DNA of 64,000 nucleotides, from positions 1 to 64,000 of the forward strand of contig NZ_MZXV01000019.1 in assembly GCF_003253745.1 (NCBI RefSeq), given 5' to 3'. Positions 27,476 to 36,506 of this stretch are shown piece by piece (positions within the stretch are counted from its first letter, which is position 1; each line of letters begins with the position of its first letter). The notes under the pieces were generated by a model. That model had not been told where the DNA came from. It saw nothing but the letters and a program-made list of their open reading frames with translations, and searched no databases. Both the position numbers and the translations under genes were made by a program. The DNA comes from Mesorhizobium kowhaii. Lineage in GTDB: Bacteria > Pseudomonadota > Alphaproteobacteria > Rhizobiales > Rhizobiaceae.

Positions 27476-28332
27476 CCATTTCCTCCTATACGGAACGGCC
27501 GGGCCACAAGGTCGACGAGGCCGACGGCCTGTCGGTGCCATGGTCGCGACCCAGTCCGAAGCGCAAAGGCGTTTCGGCGCGCATGGTCAGCGCGGTCACC
27601 ATCCTGGTGGTGCTGGCGGTGTGGGCGCTTTCGGCACGCCTGCAACTGGTGTCGCCGGTTTTCCTGCCTTCGCCTGCCGCCGTGTGGAACAAATTCATCG
27701 TCGTCGCCCGCGACGGCTTCGTCGATGCGACGCTGCTGCAGCATGCCGTCGCCAGTCTGGCCAGAGTGTTTGCCGCGCTGATCGCCGCCATCCTGATTGG
27801 CGTGCCGGTTGGTCTGGCCATCGGCATCAGCACTGTCGGGCGCGGCATCTTCGATCCGCTGCTCGAATTCCTGCGGCCGATCCCGCCGCTCGCCTATCTG
27901 CCGCTGGTCATCATCTGGTTCGGTATCGGCGAGCCGTCGAAGATCCTGGTGATCGCCATCGCCATGCTGGCGCCGGTCGCGCTGTCGACCGCCTCGGGCG
28001 TGCGCGGCGTCTCGCAGGAGCGCATCAATGCGGCGCGCTCGCTTGGCGCGACGCGCGCCCAAGTGGTCCGCCATGTGATCCTGCCCAGCGCGCTGCCGTC
28101 GATCCTGACCGGCTTGCGCATCGCGCTCGGCGCCGGCTGGTCGACGCTGGTCGCCGCCGAACTGGTGGCGGCGACGCGCGGACTTGGCTTCATGATCCAG
28201 TCGGCCGCCCAGTTCCTCGTCACCGACGTGGTGGTGATGGGCATACTGGTGATCGCGGCCATCGCCTTCGTGCTCGAATTCACCATCCGCAGGATCGAGC
28301 GCGTGCTCGTCCCGTGGGCGGGAAAGGAATGA
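27472..28332 (+). CDS. tauC: Taurine/sulfonate ABC transporter permease (TauC type)
   Basis: A 286-residue inner-membrane permease with about six membrane helices and the BPD-transport EAA loop (SLGATRAQVVRHVILPSALPSI). PIPPLAYLPLVIIWFGIGE is the sulfonate/nitrate permease hallmark. The start at 27472 overlaps the tauB stop (ATGA), so translation is coupled. Confidence 0.94.
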   Translation: MTISSYTERPGHKVDEADGLSVPWSRPSPKRKGVSARMVSAVTILVVLAVWALSARLQLVSPVFLPSPAAVWNKFIVVARDGFVDATLLQHAVASLARVFAALIAAILIGVPVGLAIGISTVGRGIFDPLLEFLRPIPPLAYLPLVIIWFGIGEPSKILVIAIAMLAPVALSTASGVRGVSQERINAARSLGATRAQVVRHVILPSALPSILTGLRIALGAGWSTLVAAELVAATRGLGFMIQSAAQFLVTDVVVMGILVIAAIAFVLEFTIRRIERVLVPWAGKE

Positions 28333-28346
28333 TCGGAAAAGGGAGA

Positions 28347-28544
28347 ATGACGATGACCCATTCCACCGCCGTGCTGTTCAGCCATTTCGGCGCCTGGCTG
28401 CTCAGCCTTTCCAGGGACAAGGCGCACAGGCTGCAAGAGGACGGCCCGGCGTCGCCGACGCCAGTCCAATTGCAGGCCAGGCACAACCGCCTGCCACCGC
28501 GCGACGAGAGTTTTTACTGGGCCTGGCAATATTGGTCGCAGTGA
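28347..28544 (+). CDS. Small Trp-rich protein at the end of the tau-type operon
   Basis: A 65-residue frame starting 15 bases after the permease gene, with a GGAAAAGGGAG ribosome site. It has a short hydrophobic segment (about 8-20, VLFSHFGAWLLSL) and an aromatic C-terminus (ESFYWAWQYWSQ). No family recognised. Position, ribosome site and host-like codons support translation. A family D repeat follows, so this is the operon's last gene. It could be an accessory of the transporter. Confidence 0.5.
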   Translation: MTMTHSTAVLFSHFGAWLLSLSRDKAHRLQEDGPASPTPVQLQARHNRLPPRDESFYWAWQYWSQ

Positions 28545-28612
28545 AGGGCGGCGGTGCCGGTTGGCGTCGATCGGCAGCGAACGTCGACACTCAGCAGCCA
28601 GTCGCACGCCCT

Positions 28613-28855
28613 CTTCGTCATCCACGGGCGGAGCGGGAGCGAAGCGGACGCGCAGACCCGAGGATCCATGCCGTGACGTTTGAGCGCTGCGGCGGTGCAG
28701 AAGTTTGTGCGATGTCGGCAGGACAGAGGGAGTGGGAAGGATCGCTACAGAGCAAGCTTCTCTTCTGCGCCGCTGCATTTTCCTCGTCGTCACGGCATGG
28801 ATCCTAGGGTCTCCGCGACGTCGCTTCGCTCCTGCTCCGCCCTAGGATGACGAAG
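28613..28855. repeat. Full inverted repeat, family D
   Basis: Begins CTTCGTCATCCACGGGCGGA with ACCCGAGGATCCATGCCGTG, ends with CATGGATCCTAGGGTCTCCG and CCCTAGGATGACGAAG. The roughly 110-base core differs from the copy at 14740-14924. It sits between the two sulfonate operons; the rest of 28545-29041 has no gene and carries the ssu promoter region. Confidence 0.85.
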
Positions 28856-29041
28856 GCATGGGGCTTCCAGCAAATCGCCTGCGTTGGTGATTTGCGCCGA
28901 TCGGCAGCAAAACAATTCCATCTTTCCCACCTAACTCGCAAAATCGTTTCTCTACTAAGTTTATAGACCTACCTAGCCTGACCCATCTTCCACCCGGCGA
29001 GGACATTTCCCGACGCCGATCCGCATCGAAGGAGAGGGATC

Positions 29042-29995
29042 ATGTTCAATCTAACAAGACGTGTTTTCGGCATCGGCCTGCTGGCGGCCAGCGTTGCCAT
29101 GTCGTTCGGCGCCGCGGCGCCGAAGCTGAAGCAGTTCAGCATCGGCTATCAGAAGACCGGCCTGCCGGTGATCGCCAGGCAGCAGCAGGTGATTGAAAAG
29201 GCGCTGAGCGACAAGGGCGTCACAGTGAAGTGGGTCGAGTTCACCGCCGGTCCGCCGCTGGTCGAGGCGCTCAATGTCGGCGCCATCGATGCCGGCTGGA
29301 CAGGCGACGCACCGCCGATCTTCGGCCAGTCGGCCGGCGCCAACATTGTCTATGCGGCAGCACTGCCGGCCAACGGCGACGGCGAGGCGATCTTCGTCAA
29401 GCCGACGTCGCCGATCCAGTCGGTCGCCGACCTCAAGGGGAAGCGCGTCGGCGTCGGCAAGGGCACCAGTGCGCATAATCTGCTCGTCGCGGCTTTGGAA
29501 AAGGCAGGTGTTCCCTTCGACCAGATCACGACGGTCTATCTCAGCCCGGCCGATGCGGCCGCCGCCTTCGCCAGCGACCAGATCGACGCCTGGGCCGTCT
29601 GGGATCCGTTCTTCGCCATCGCCGAAACCCGCTACCAGCCGCGTGTGCTGGCCCGCTCCAGCGAGGTGCTCAAGGTCAACACCTATTTCCTCGCCAACAA
29701 GGATTTCGCCAAGGCGCATCCCGAGATCGTCACCACGACGATCACAGCCCTTGGCGAGGCGGCGAAATGGGCGGACCAGAACCGCGACAAGGTGGCCGCG
29801 GCGCTGCACGAGGTGACCGGGGTGCCGCTCGATGCGCAGACCATCGCCGCCAACCGCACCAAGTTCGGCATCTTTCCGATCACCGACGAGATCATCGCCG
29901 GCCAGCAGGCCACCGCCGACCGCTTCTACAAACTCGGGCTGATCCCGAACGCGGTGCGGATTTCCGACGCGGTGTGGACCGCACCGGGCAATTGA
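29042..29995 (+). CDS. ssuA: Aliphatic sulfonate ABC transporter substrate-binding protein (SsuA)
   Basis: A 317-residue periplasmic binding protein with a signal peptide (about 1-24). Family features include KQFSIGYQKTGLPVIARQQ, VEALNVGAIDAGWTGDAPPIF, KGKRVGVGKGTSAHNLL and AWAVWDPFFA. It delivers alkanesulfonates to SsuBC. The ATG at 29042 has GGAGAGGG upstream. A strong hairpin follows the stop codon, before ssuD. Confidence 0.94.
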   Translation: MFNLTRRVFGIGLLAASVAMSFGAAAPKLKQFSIGYQKTGLPVIARQQQVIEKALSDKGVTVKWVEFTAGPPLVEALNVGAIDAGWTGDAPPIFGQSAGANIVYAAALPANGDGEAIFVKPTSPIQSVADLKGKRVGVGKGTSAHNLLVAALEKAGVPFDQITTVYLSPADAAAAFASDQIDAWAVWDPFFAIAETRYQPRVLARSSEVLKVNTYFLANKDFAKAHPEIVTTTITALGEAAKWADQNRDKVAAALHEVTGVPLDAQTIAANRTKFGIFPITDEIIAGQQATADRFYKLGLIPNAVRISDAVWTAPGN

Positions 29996-30008
29996 TTTTT
30001 GTCCAGGC

Positions 30009-30034
30009 GGCGCCGGGTGAGACCACCCGGCGCC
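30009..30034 (+). other. Intercistronic hairpin between ssuA and ssuD
   Basis: A perfect 11-bp GC stem (GGCGCCGGGTG at 30009-30019 paired with CACCCGGCGCC at 30024-30034) with a four-base loop, 13 bases past the ssuA stop. No long T-run follows (only CGTTTTCG). It may protect the 3' end of ssuA mRNA and set a higher level of the binding protein. Confidence 0.75.
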
Positions 30035-30071
30035 GTCTCCCGTTTTCGCCTGCATCTCCGAGAGGCCTGCC

Positions 30072-31229
30072 ATGACCGCGTTAGCCAGCCCACTTGATTT
30101 CTTCTGGTTCATCCCGACGCATGGCGATGGTTCCTATCTCGGCTCCGAGCAACAGCAGCGGCCGCCGGAGTTCGGCTATTTCAAGGAGATCGCCCAGGCG
30201 GTCGACCGGCTCGGCTTTCCCGGCGTGCTGTTGCCGACCGGGCAGAACTGCGAGGATTCCTGGATCACCGCGACAGGCCTCGCGACACTGACCGAAAAAC
30301 TCAAATTCCTCGTTGCACTTAGGCCCGGCGTGACGCTGCCGACCTTCGCCGCCCGCCAGACGGCGGCCCTCGACCGGCTGAGCAACGGTCGCCTGTTGCT
30401 CAATGTCGTGGTCGGCGGCAACCCGACCGAACTCGCCGGCGACGGCGTCTTCCTGCCGCATGACGAGCGCTATGCCCAGGCGCATGAATTTTTGACCATC
30501 TGGCGCGGCCTGGTGTCGGGCGAACGCGTCAATTTCGACGGCAAATACTACCGCGTCGAGAACGGCCGCCTCGACCTTCTGCCGCTGCAGGAGCGGCCGC
30601 CGCTCTATTTCGGCGGATCGTCTGACGCCGGGCAAGATCTCGCCGCCGACCTCGTCGACATGTACCTGACCTGGGGCGAGCCGCCGGCACAGGTTGCCGA
30701 GAAACTCGCCTCGGCACGCAGCAAGGCGGCGCTGCGCGGCCGCACGCTGCGCTTCGGCATCAGGCTGCATTTTATCGTCCGCGAAACCGAGGACGAAGCC
30801 TGGCGCGCCGCCGACCGGCTGATCAGCCACGTCACCGATGCCCAGATCGAAAACGCGCAGGCGCGCTTCCTCAACCAGATGGACTCGGTCGGCCAGCGCC
30901 GCATGGCCGAACTGCATGGCGGCCGCCGCGACCGGCTGGTGGTGTCGCCCAACCTGTGGGCCGGCGTCGGGCTGGTGCGCGGCGGCGCCGGCACGGCACT
31001 GGTCGGCACGCCGGAGCAGATCACCGAACGCATCCGCGAGTATCAGGCGATCGGCATCGATACCATCATCGGCTCGGGCTACCCGCATCTGGAGGAAGCC
31101 TATCGCGTCGCCGAGCTTCTATTCCCTCGGCTCGGGCTCGGCACCAGGCGGCTCAGGGCGCGCGAAGACATCGCCAACGAATTCTCAGTCGGCTTCCATG
31201 GCGCGGCTCGCCTGCAGGCCGCGTCATGA
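30072..31229 (+). CDS. ssuD: FMNH2-dependent alkanesulfonate monooxygenase (SsuD)
   Basis: A 385-residue bacterial-luciferase-fold monooxygenase that releases sulfite from alkanesulfonates. Recognisable family segments are [66 protein letters not shown] and [12 protein letters not shown]. Its stop overlaps the permease start (ATGA). The flavin reductase partner SsuE is not in this window. Confidence 0.96.
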   Translation: MTALASPLDFFWFIPTHGDGSYLGSEQQQRPPEFGYFKEIAQAVDRLGFPGVLLPTGQNCEDSWITATGLATLTEKLKFLVALRPGVTLPTFAARQTAALDRLSNGRLLLNVVVGGNPTELAGDGVFLPHDERYAQAHEFLTIWRGLVSGERVNFDGKYYRVENGRLDLLPLQERPPLYFGGSSDAGQDLAADLVDMYLTWGEPPAQVAEKLASARSKAALRGRTLRFGIRLHFIVRETEDEAWRAADRLISHVTDAQIENAQARFLNQMDSVGQRRMAELHGGRRDRLVVSPNLWAGVGLVRGGAGTALVGTPEQITERIREYQAIGIDTIIGSGYPHLEEAYRVAELLFPRLGLGTRRLRAREDIANEFSVGFHGAARLQAAS

Positions 31230-32026
31230 GCTTTTCCACGAGGCTTGCCACCCCTTTGGCCACCCGTTTGGGCAGGAACGGCATCGGCTGGCTGCTGCCG
31301 GTGCTGGTGATTGCCGGCTGGGAAATCGCCAGCCGCGCCGGTTTGATGCCGCCCAACGTGCTGCCGGCGCCAAGTGCCGTCGCCGAGGCCTTCTGGCGGC
31401 TGACGCTATCGGGCGAACTGATTCGCAACATCGGAGTCAGCACGGCGCGCGCGCTTGCCGGCTTCGCCGTCGGCGGCTCGATCGGCTTTGCGCTCGGCCT
31501 TGCCAACGGGCTGTCGACGCTCAGCCGTGGCCTGACCGACACCACGCTGCAGATGATCCGCAACATCCCGCACCTGGCGCTGATCCCGCTCGTCATCCTG
31601 TGGTTCGGCATCGACGAGGAGGCCAAACTGTTCCTGGTGGCGCTTGGCGTGTTCTTTCCGATCTACGTCAACACGCTGCTGGGCATCCAGAGCGTCGACC
31701 CGCAACTGGTCGAGATGGGCCGCGTCTACGGCATGGATCGCCGCGCACTGTTCTTCCGCGTGATCCTGCCCGGCGCGCTGCCGGCGATCTTCGTCGGCCT
31801 GCGCTACGCGCTCGGCATCATGTGGCTGACGCTGATCGTCGCCGAGACGATTTCGGCGAGTTCCGGCCTCGGCTACATGGCCATGCAGGCGCGCGAATTC
31901 CTGCTGATCGACGTCGTCGTGCTGTCGATCCTGATCTATGCGCTGCTCGGCAAGCTGGCCGACAGCCTAGCCCGCCTGCTCGAGCGACTGTCGCTCGGCT
32001 GGCATCCCGCCTTCCAGAACGCCTGA
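31226..32026 (+). CDS. ssuC: Aliphatic sulfonate ABC transporter permease (SsuC)
   Basis: A 266-residue permease with about six membrane helices. [22 protein letters not shown] is the sulfonate-permease signature (quoted here over positions near 110-130 of the chain in part), and the EAA loop reads [20 protein letters not shown]. The start at 31226 overlaps the ssuD stop. It passes alkanesulfonates from SsuA into the cytoplasm. Confidence 0.95.
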   Translation: MSFSTRLATPLATRLGRNGIGWLLPVLVIAGWEIASRAGLMPPNVLPAPSAVAEAFWRLTLSGELIRNIGVSTARALAGFAVGGSIGFALGLANGLSTLSRGLTDTTLQMIRNIPHLALIPLVILWFGIDEEAKLFLVALGVFFPIYVNTLLGIQSVDPQLVEMGRVYGMDRRALFFRVILPGALPAIFVGLRYALGIMWLTLIVAETISASSGLGYMAMQAREFLLIDVVVLSILIYALLGKLADSLARLLERLSLGWHPAFQNA

Positions 32027-32034
32027 GGTTTTCG

Positions 32035-32832
32035 ATGCCCGCAGCCAGCCTCGCCGCCGTCCGCTCGTTTGTCGCCGCGCCGCAGCAGCCGCAGCCGGAA
32101 CAGACCATCGAAAGACCGCGCGCCTTTGCCTTCCAGGGTGTCGGAAAATTCTTTGGCGACAAGGTCGTTCTCGACGGCATCGATCTGGACGTGCCGGTCG
32201 GGCAGTTCGTCGCCGTCATCGGCAAGAGCGGCTGCGGCAAGAGCACGCTTTTGCGGCTGCTGGCCGGGCTCGACCGGCCGACGGCCGGGTCGCTGACGTT
32301 TGGATCAGAAGAGGAAGGCCACAGCCGCACGCGCTTCATGTTCCAGGAGCCGCGACTGCTGCCCTGGGCCAGCGTGGTGAAAAACGTCGAGGTCGGGCTG
32401 ACCGGCATCGCCTCCGGCGCCGACGCAAGGCAACGGGCGCTCGCCATTCTTGGCGAGGTCGGGCTCGCCGATCGCGCCGACGAATGGCCGTCGGTATTGT
32501 CCGGCGGCCAGAAGCAGCGCGTGGCGCTGGCCCGCGCGCTGGTCGGCCACCCGCAGATCCTGGCGCTCGACGAGCCGCTGGGCGCGCTCGACGCCTTGAC
32601 CCGCATCGAGATGCAGCAGTTGCTGGAACGCATCTGGCTCGCCCAGAAGTTCACCGCCGTGCTGGTCACGCATGATGTCGCCGAGGCCGTCGCGCTCGCC
32701 GACCGGGTCGTGGTGATCAGCGCCGGCAAGATCGCGCTTGACCTCGATGTGCCCGTGGCCCGGCCACGCCGGCGCGGTTCGGTCGAGCTTGCCCGGCTTG
32801 AGGGCAAGATTTTGGATCGGCTGTTCGGCTAG
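32035..32832 (+). CDS. ssuB: Aliphatic sulfonate ABC transporter ATP-binding protein (SsuB)
   Basis: A 265-residue ABC ATPase: Walker A GKSGCGKS at 63-70, [12 protein letters not shown]-loop region, signature [15 protein letters not shown] and Walker [13 protein letters not shown]. An N-terminal extension of about 30 residues precedes the ATPase domain. The gene starts 8 bases after ssuC, completing ssuADCB. Confidence 0.95.
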   Translation: MPAASLAAVRSFVAAPQQPQPEQTIERPRAFAFQGVGKFFGDKVVLDGIDLDVPVGQFVAVIGKSGCGKSTLLRLLAGLDRPTAGSLTFGSEEEGHSRTRFMFQEPRLLPWASVVKNVEVGLTGIASGADARQRALAILGEVGLADRADEWPSVLSGGQKQRVALARALVGHPQILALDEPLGALDALTRIEMQQLLERIWLAQKFTAVLVTHDVAEAVALADRVVVISAGKIALDLDVPVARPRRRGSVELARLEGKILDRLFG

Positions 32833-32906
32833 CTTTATCGGGGCAGCACAACCCTTCGAGAGGGGGGGCGCGAAGGATCGCTAGCGCTTGTCCTGCACAG
32901 AGCAGC

Positions 32907-33092
32907 TCACCCCCGCGAACGGTTTGCCCAGACCAGTCCCAGCAGGCCGACCAGCATGGTGACGAGGCCGACATAGAGCCATTGCGACTGGCCGGTCATG
33001 AAGCTGCCACCGACCACGCCGATGCCCTGCAGCGACCACAGCGCGCCGATGGCAAGCACAATCAACGCCAGCAGATTTTTGGTCAGTCTCAT
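32907..33092 (-). CDS. Small inner-membrane protein (two TM)
   Basis: A 61-residue protein: two hydrophobic segments (about 6-27 and 37-55) and a basic end (WANRSRG). A GGGAGA ribosome site lies 8 bases upstream of the ATG. No function recognised; similar short membrane proteins are frequent in rhizobia. It is convergent with ssuB. Between them is a scrap of family B repeat (about 32850-32885). Confidence 0.7.
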   Translation of the reverse strand: MRLTKNLLALIVLAIGALWSLQGIGVVGGSFMTGQSQWLYVGLVTMLVGLLGLVWANRSRG

Positions 33093-33401
33093 TGACGGAT
33101 CTCCCTTTCAAAGTCGATCGGTTGCGGCGCTGTGGGCGCGATGAATGAACTGAAGGAAGGGACCCGACCGCGTTCACTTCTACTTGGATATCAACGCTCG
33201 ATCTTGTCAAACAAGTCCCCGACTTCAGCATGAAGATCATCGAGAATTGATCACCGGCCTGCCGAAAATCCCTAACAGACTGTTACCCAGCGACTCCAAA
33301 CGTGTGCCATCGCCATGGAACCGCCAGATACTTGCCGCATTTGTCGCCTTATTCGACACATAACGGCTGGGGTCTGTCAAAAACGGAGCCATCCCCCAAA
33401 T
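33093..33401. other. Divergent intergenic region, no gene seen
   Basis: A 309-base gap between the small membrane protein gene and the RlpA-like gene. It must hold both promoters. No repeat family copy, structured RNA or clear regulator box was recognised. Confidence 0.5.
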
Positions 33402-33761
33402 ATGAATACTACAAAACAGACCGCGCTTGTCGCGGTAACGATCGCTGCTGGCCTGATGGCCGGCGCATCTTCGGCGGCCGCCGCCGGCCAGTGTGGCCGT
33501 GCCTCCTGGTACGCCCTGCACTCCAGGACCGCATCGGGCGAGCGCATGAACCCGTCGGCGATGACCGCCGCCCACCGCACCTTGCCTTTCGGCACCAAGC
33601 TTCGGGTGACCAACCAGAACAACGGCCGCAGCGTCATCGTGCGCATCAACGATCGCGGTCCGTTCATCAGGGGTCGCGTGCTCGACCTGTCGAAGGGTGC
33701 CGCCGGCCAGCTCGGCTTCATCGGTTCCGGCCATACCGCCGTCTGCATGGCGCGCGTTTGA
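33402..33761 (+). CDS. RlpA-like secreted double-psi beta-barrel protein
   Basis: A 119-residue secreted protein: signal peptide (about 1-28, ending SSAAAA), then a single DPBB/RlpA domain with [37 protein letters not shown], and [20 protein letters not shown]. RlpA proteins are septal lytic transglycosylases or rare lipoproteins; this form has no lipobox and no SPOR domain. The catalytic-type Asp in NDRGPF is present. The start at 33402 begins the signal peptide. Confidence 0.88.
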   Translation: MNTTKQTALVAVTIAAGLMAGASSAAAAGQCGRASWYALHSRTASGERMNPSAMTAAHRTLPFGTKLRVTNQNNGRSVIVRINDRGPFIRGRVLDLSKGAAGQLGFIGSGHTAVCMARV

Positions 33762-33776
33762 TATTGCTATTGCTTG

Positions 33777-33824
33777 GACCATGATCTTTCCGAAAACCGC
33801 AATCCACTTTTCGGGATCATGGTC
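33777..33824. repeat. Short palindromic repeat with GGGATCATG arm
   Basis: GACCATGATC...CGAAAA, a short spacer, then TTTTCGGGATCATGGTC, forming an imperfect 17-bp stem. Same family as 26633-26679. It follows the rlpA-like stop codon by about 15 bases and could terminate that transcript. Confidence 0.75.
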
Positions 33825-34051
33825 GGGTGTCCGGCGCGAAGGCCGGACACATTTCGTACACACTTCGCACCGCACAGTGAGCCGGCTGCGCCGTTCGGGC
33901 CGGATTTTCAAGGCTTTGGACGAAAGAAGCGTTAGTCACGCCACGTGACGTATTGCATCGCAGCAATTAGTTGTTAACTTCCCCGCGAGATATATCAAAG
34001 GCATGGCGCTGCTCGTCGTCCCTTCGGTCGCAGGCAGCAGCGGGGTTCTCG

Positions 34052-35329
34052 ATGTTCTACCAGCTCTATGAAATGAACCACGCCGCCATGCAGCCCGCGC
34101 GCCTTTATGCCGATGCGGTGCGCCTGTTCTACACCAATCCGCTCAATCCGTTTTCGCACACGTCCTGGGGCCGTTCGGTCGCGGCGACCGCCGAACTGTT
34201 CGAGCGCACCACGCGCCGCTACAGCAAACCGACATTCGGCCTGACCAAGACCGTGGTCGACTGGAAGAGCGTCGAGGTCACCGAGAAGACCGTGTGGTCG
34301 CGGCCGTTCTGCAATCTCGTCCGCTTTGAACGCGCTGTTCCCGCCGGGCGCCGGGCGGATCCGAAGCTGTTGATCGTGGCGCCGATGTCGGGCCACTATG
34401 CGACGCTGCTGCGCGGCACGGTCGAAGCGATGCTGCCCTATGCCGACGTGCACATCACCGACTGGGTCGATGCGCGCATGGTGCCGCTCGCCGACGGCAG
34501 TTTCGATCTCGACGATTATATCGACTACATCATCGACATGCTGCACGCGCTCGGCCCCGACACCCATGTGATGGCGGTGTGCCAGCCTTCCGTGCCGGTG
34601 CTTGCCGCCGTGGCGCTGATGGAAACGCGCGGCGACCCCTTCGTTCCCTCGACCATGACCTTGATGGGCGGCCCGATCGACACCCGCCGCAACCCGACCG
34701 CGGTCAATCTCCTGGCCGAGGAAAAGGGCATCGAATGGTTCCGCGACAATGTCGTGATGCAGGCGCCCTGGCCGGTGCCGGGCTTCGGCCGCGAGGTCTA
34801 TCCCGGCTTCCTGCAGCTGTCCGGCTTCATGAGCATGAATCTCGACCGCCACATCATCGCCCACAAGGACTTCTTCATGCACCTGGTGAAGCATGATGGC
34901 GACAATGCCGAGAAGCACCGCGATTTCTACGACGAGTATATGGCTGTCATGGACCTGACGGCGGAATTCTACCTGCAGACCGTCGACACCGTCTTCGTGC
35001 GCCATGCCTTGCCCAAGGGCGAGATGACCCATCGCGGCATCAGGATCGATCCGTCGGATATCCGCAACGTCGCGCTGTTCACGGTCGAAGGCGAGAACGA
35101 CGACATTTCCGGGCTTGGCCAGACCAAGGCGGCGCATGATCTGTGCCCCAACATCCCTGCCGACAAGAAGGCGCACTACATGCAGCCGGCGGTCGGCCAT
35201 TACGGCGTGTTCAACGGCTCGCGCTTCCGCTCCGAAATCGTGCCGCGCATCGTCGACTTCATCACCAGCTATGGTCGCCAGGACCGTGTTGCGGTGAAGC
35301 CGAAGCTGGTCCGCGTCGCCAGAAGATAG
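34052..35329 (+). CDS. phaZ: Intracellular polyhydroxybutyrate depolymerase (PhaZ type)
   Basis: A 425-residue cytoplasmic depolymerase that mobilises stored PHB. The active-site cysteine sits in VMAVCQPSVP (Cys177), replacing the lipase-box serine as in Ralstonia PhaZa1. Other family segments include MFYQLYEMNHAAMQPAR at the start and MSGHYATLLRGTVEAMLP. The start at 34052 matches known N-termini; a TTG frame adds 27 unlikely residues. Monocistronic, with a tandem 15-bp repeat after it at about 35378-35408. Confidence 0.94.
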   Translation: MFYQLYEMNHAAMQPARLYADAVRLFYTNPLNPFSHTSWGRSVAATAELFERTTRRYSKPTFGLTKTVVDWKSVEVTEKTVWSRPFCNLVRFERAVPAGRRADPKLLIVAPMSGHYATLLRGTVEAMLPYADVHITDWVDARMVPLADGSFDLDDYIDYIIDMLHALGPDTHVMAVCQPSVPVLAAVALMETRGDPFVPSTMTLMGGPIDTRRNPTAVNLLAEEKGIEWFRDNVVMQAPWPVPGFGREVYPGFLQLSGFMSMNLDRHIIAHKDFFMHLVKHDGDNAEKHRDFYDEYMAVMDLTAEFYLQTVDTVFVRHALPKGEMTHRGIRIDPSDIRNVALFTVEGENDDISGLGQTKAAHDLCPNIPADKKAHYMQPAVGHYGVFNGSRFRSEIVPRIVDFITSYGRQDRVAVKPKLVRVARR

Positions 35330-35490
35330 ATCTCGCAGCGACAATCCGCGCCAGTTCGCCGGCAAAAGGCGGCCGGCCGGCCGATTCTGTTGCAGCCGAT
35401 TCTGTTGCACAAGTGCCGCTGTCCTACCCCTCGGGTAACCATGCCAACAATCCGACCGTCGTCGTAATTGACACGGACTGTAAATCCCCC

Positions 35491-35505
35491 TTAACCTTTC
35501 GTTAA
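35491..35505 (+). promoter_or_regulatory. Perfect CtrA-type box (TTAA-N7-TTAA)
   Basis: TTAACCTTTCGTTAA, exactly the full CtrA consensus with seven-base spacing, 22 bases before the start of the transglutaminase-like gene. CtrA is the alphaproteobacterial cell-cycle regulator. The site implies cell-cycle control of that gene, although so close a site could also repress. Confidence 0.7.
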
Positions 35506-35527
35506 TAACAAAGGGTGGACGGGGACA

Positions 35528-36145
35528 ATGATATCCTCATCAATGGCGCGAAGGCTGCGCGTGTATGTGGCAGCCGGGCTGGCAGTAACGGGAGGCTGGG
35601 TGGCACCGGCTTTGGCGGCTGGAGCGATGGCGACCGGGGGCCTCACCTCGCAGCCGATCGGCCACTATGATTTCTGCAAGCTCCATCCGGGCGAATGCTC
35701 GATCCGCCCGAGCAATCTGGCGCCGGCCGCGATGACCGACGGGCTGATGCGCAAGCTGATCAACGTCACCGCCAGGGTCAACGCCGCCGTCAAGCCGATG
35801 AGCGACATGGAAATCTACGGCAAGGACGAAGTCTGGGCCTATCCCGACAAGGGCGTCGGCGACTGCGAGGACTACGTGCTGGAAAAGCGGCGCCAGCTTT
35901 CGCGCATGGGCATATCGCTTGCCGACCTTCTGATAACCGTCGTGCGCAAGCCCGATGGCGAGGGCCATGCGGTGCTGACGGTGCGCACCGACAAGGGTGA
36001 CTATGTGCTCGACAATCTGAACGACAAGGTCAAGTCGTGGGACCAGACCGGCTACCGCTTCCTCAAGCGGCAGGCGATCGACAACACCGGCCGCTGGGTC
36101 TCGATCCGCGGTGGCCAGCAGGTCCTGGTCGGCGCGGTTCAGTAG
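35528..36145 (+). CDS. Exported transglutaminase-like cysteine peptidase (BTLCP family)
   Basis: A 205-residue protein with a signal peptide (about 1-31). The papain-like triad is readable: Cys113 in GDCEDYV, His147 in GHAVL and Asp162 in YVLDN. BTLCP proteins (DUF920) in proteobacteria are often periplasmic and linked to surface adhesin processing (LapG relatives) or cell-envelope turnover. ATG at 35528; another at 35543 is possible. A CtrA box lies immediately upstream. Substrate not identifiable here; no LapD partner nearby. Confidence 0.9.
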   Translation: MISSSMARRLRVYVAAGLAVTGGWVAPALAAGAMATGGLTSQPIGHYDFCKLHPGECSIRPSNLAPAAMTDGLMRKLINVTARVNAAVKPMSDMEIYGKDEVWAYPDKGVGDCEDYVLEKRRQLSRMGISLADLLITVVRKPDGEGHAVLTVRTDKGDYVLDNLNDKVKSWDQTGYRFLKRQAIDNTGRWVSIRGGQQVLVGAVQ

Positions 36146-36214
36146 CATACGGGGCGCGGTGGTTTCGAAGCACGATCGCGTCTTCAGCTGCTTTCGGTAG
36201 ATACCGGAACTCGT

Positions 36215-36398
36215 CGCGCCGCCCCTCATTGTCCTGCCGGACATTTCTCCCCGTATCGTGACGGGGAGAAAGACACTGTCATCAATATTTTCGCCAATTG
36301 TCATCGTTGCAGAATGGGCGCCAACCTCGCGGCTGTCCTCTTCTCCCCGTCACTATACGGGGAGAAGGTGCCGGCAGGCGGATGAGGCGCGGCGCGGC
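36215..36398. repeat. Full inverted repeat, family C
   Basis: GCCCCTCATTGTCCTGCCGG, CTCCCCGTATCGTGACGGGG, core with TTTTCGCCAATTGTCATCGT, then CTCCCCGTCACTATACGGGG and GCCGGCAGGCGGATGAGGCG. It fills the 361-base gap between the BTLCP gene and the small Gly-rich gene. Confidence 0.85.
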
Positions 36399-36506
36399 GC
36401 TACAAGCACTTCGCGCGCTTCCAACAATTCCGCATTTCTCCATGAACCATTTCCTCCCGGCCAACGACACACAGCCGTGGACAGAAACCAACCATGGAGA
36501 CTTCAG

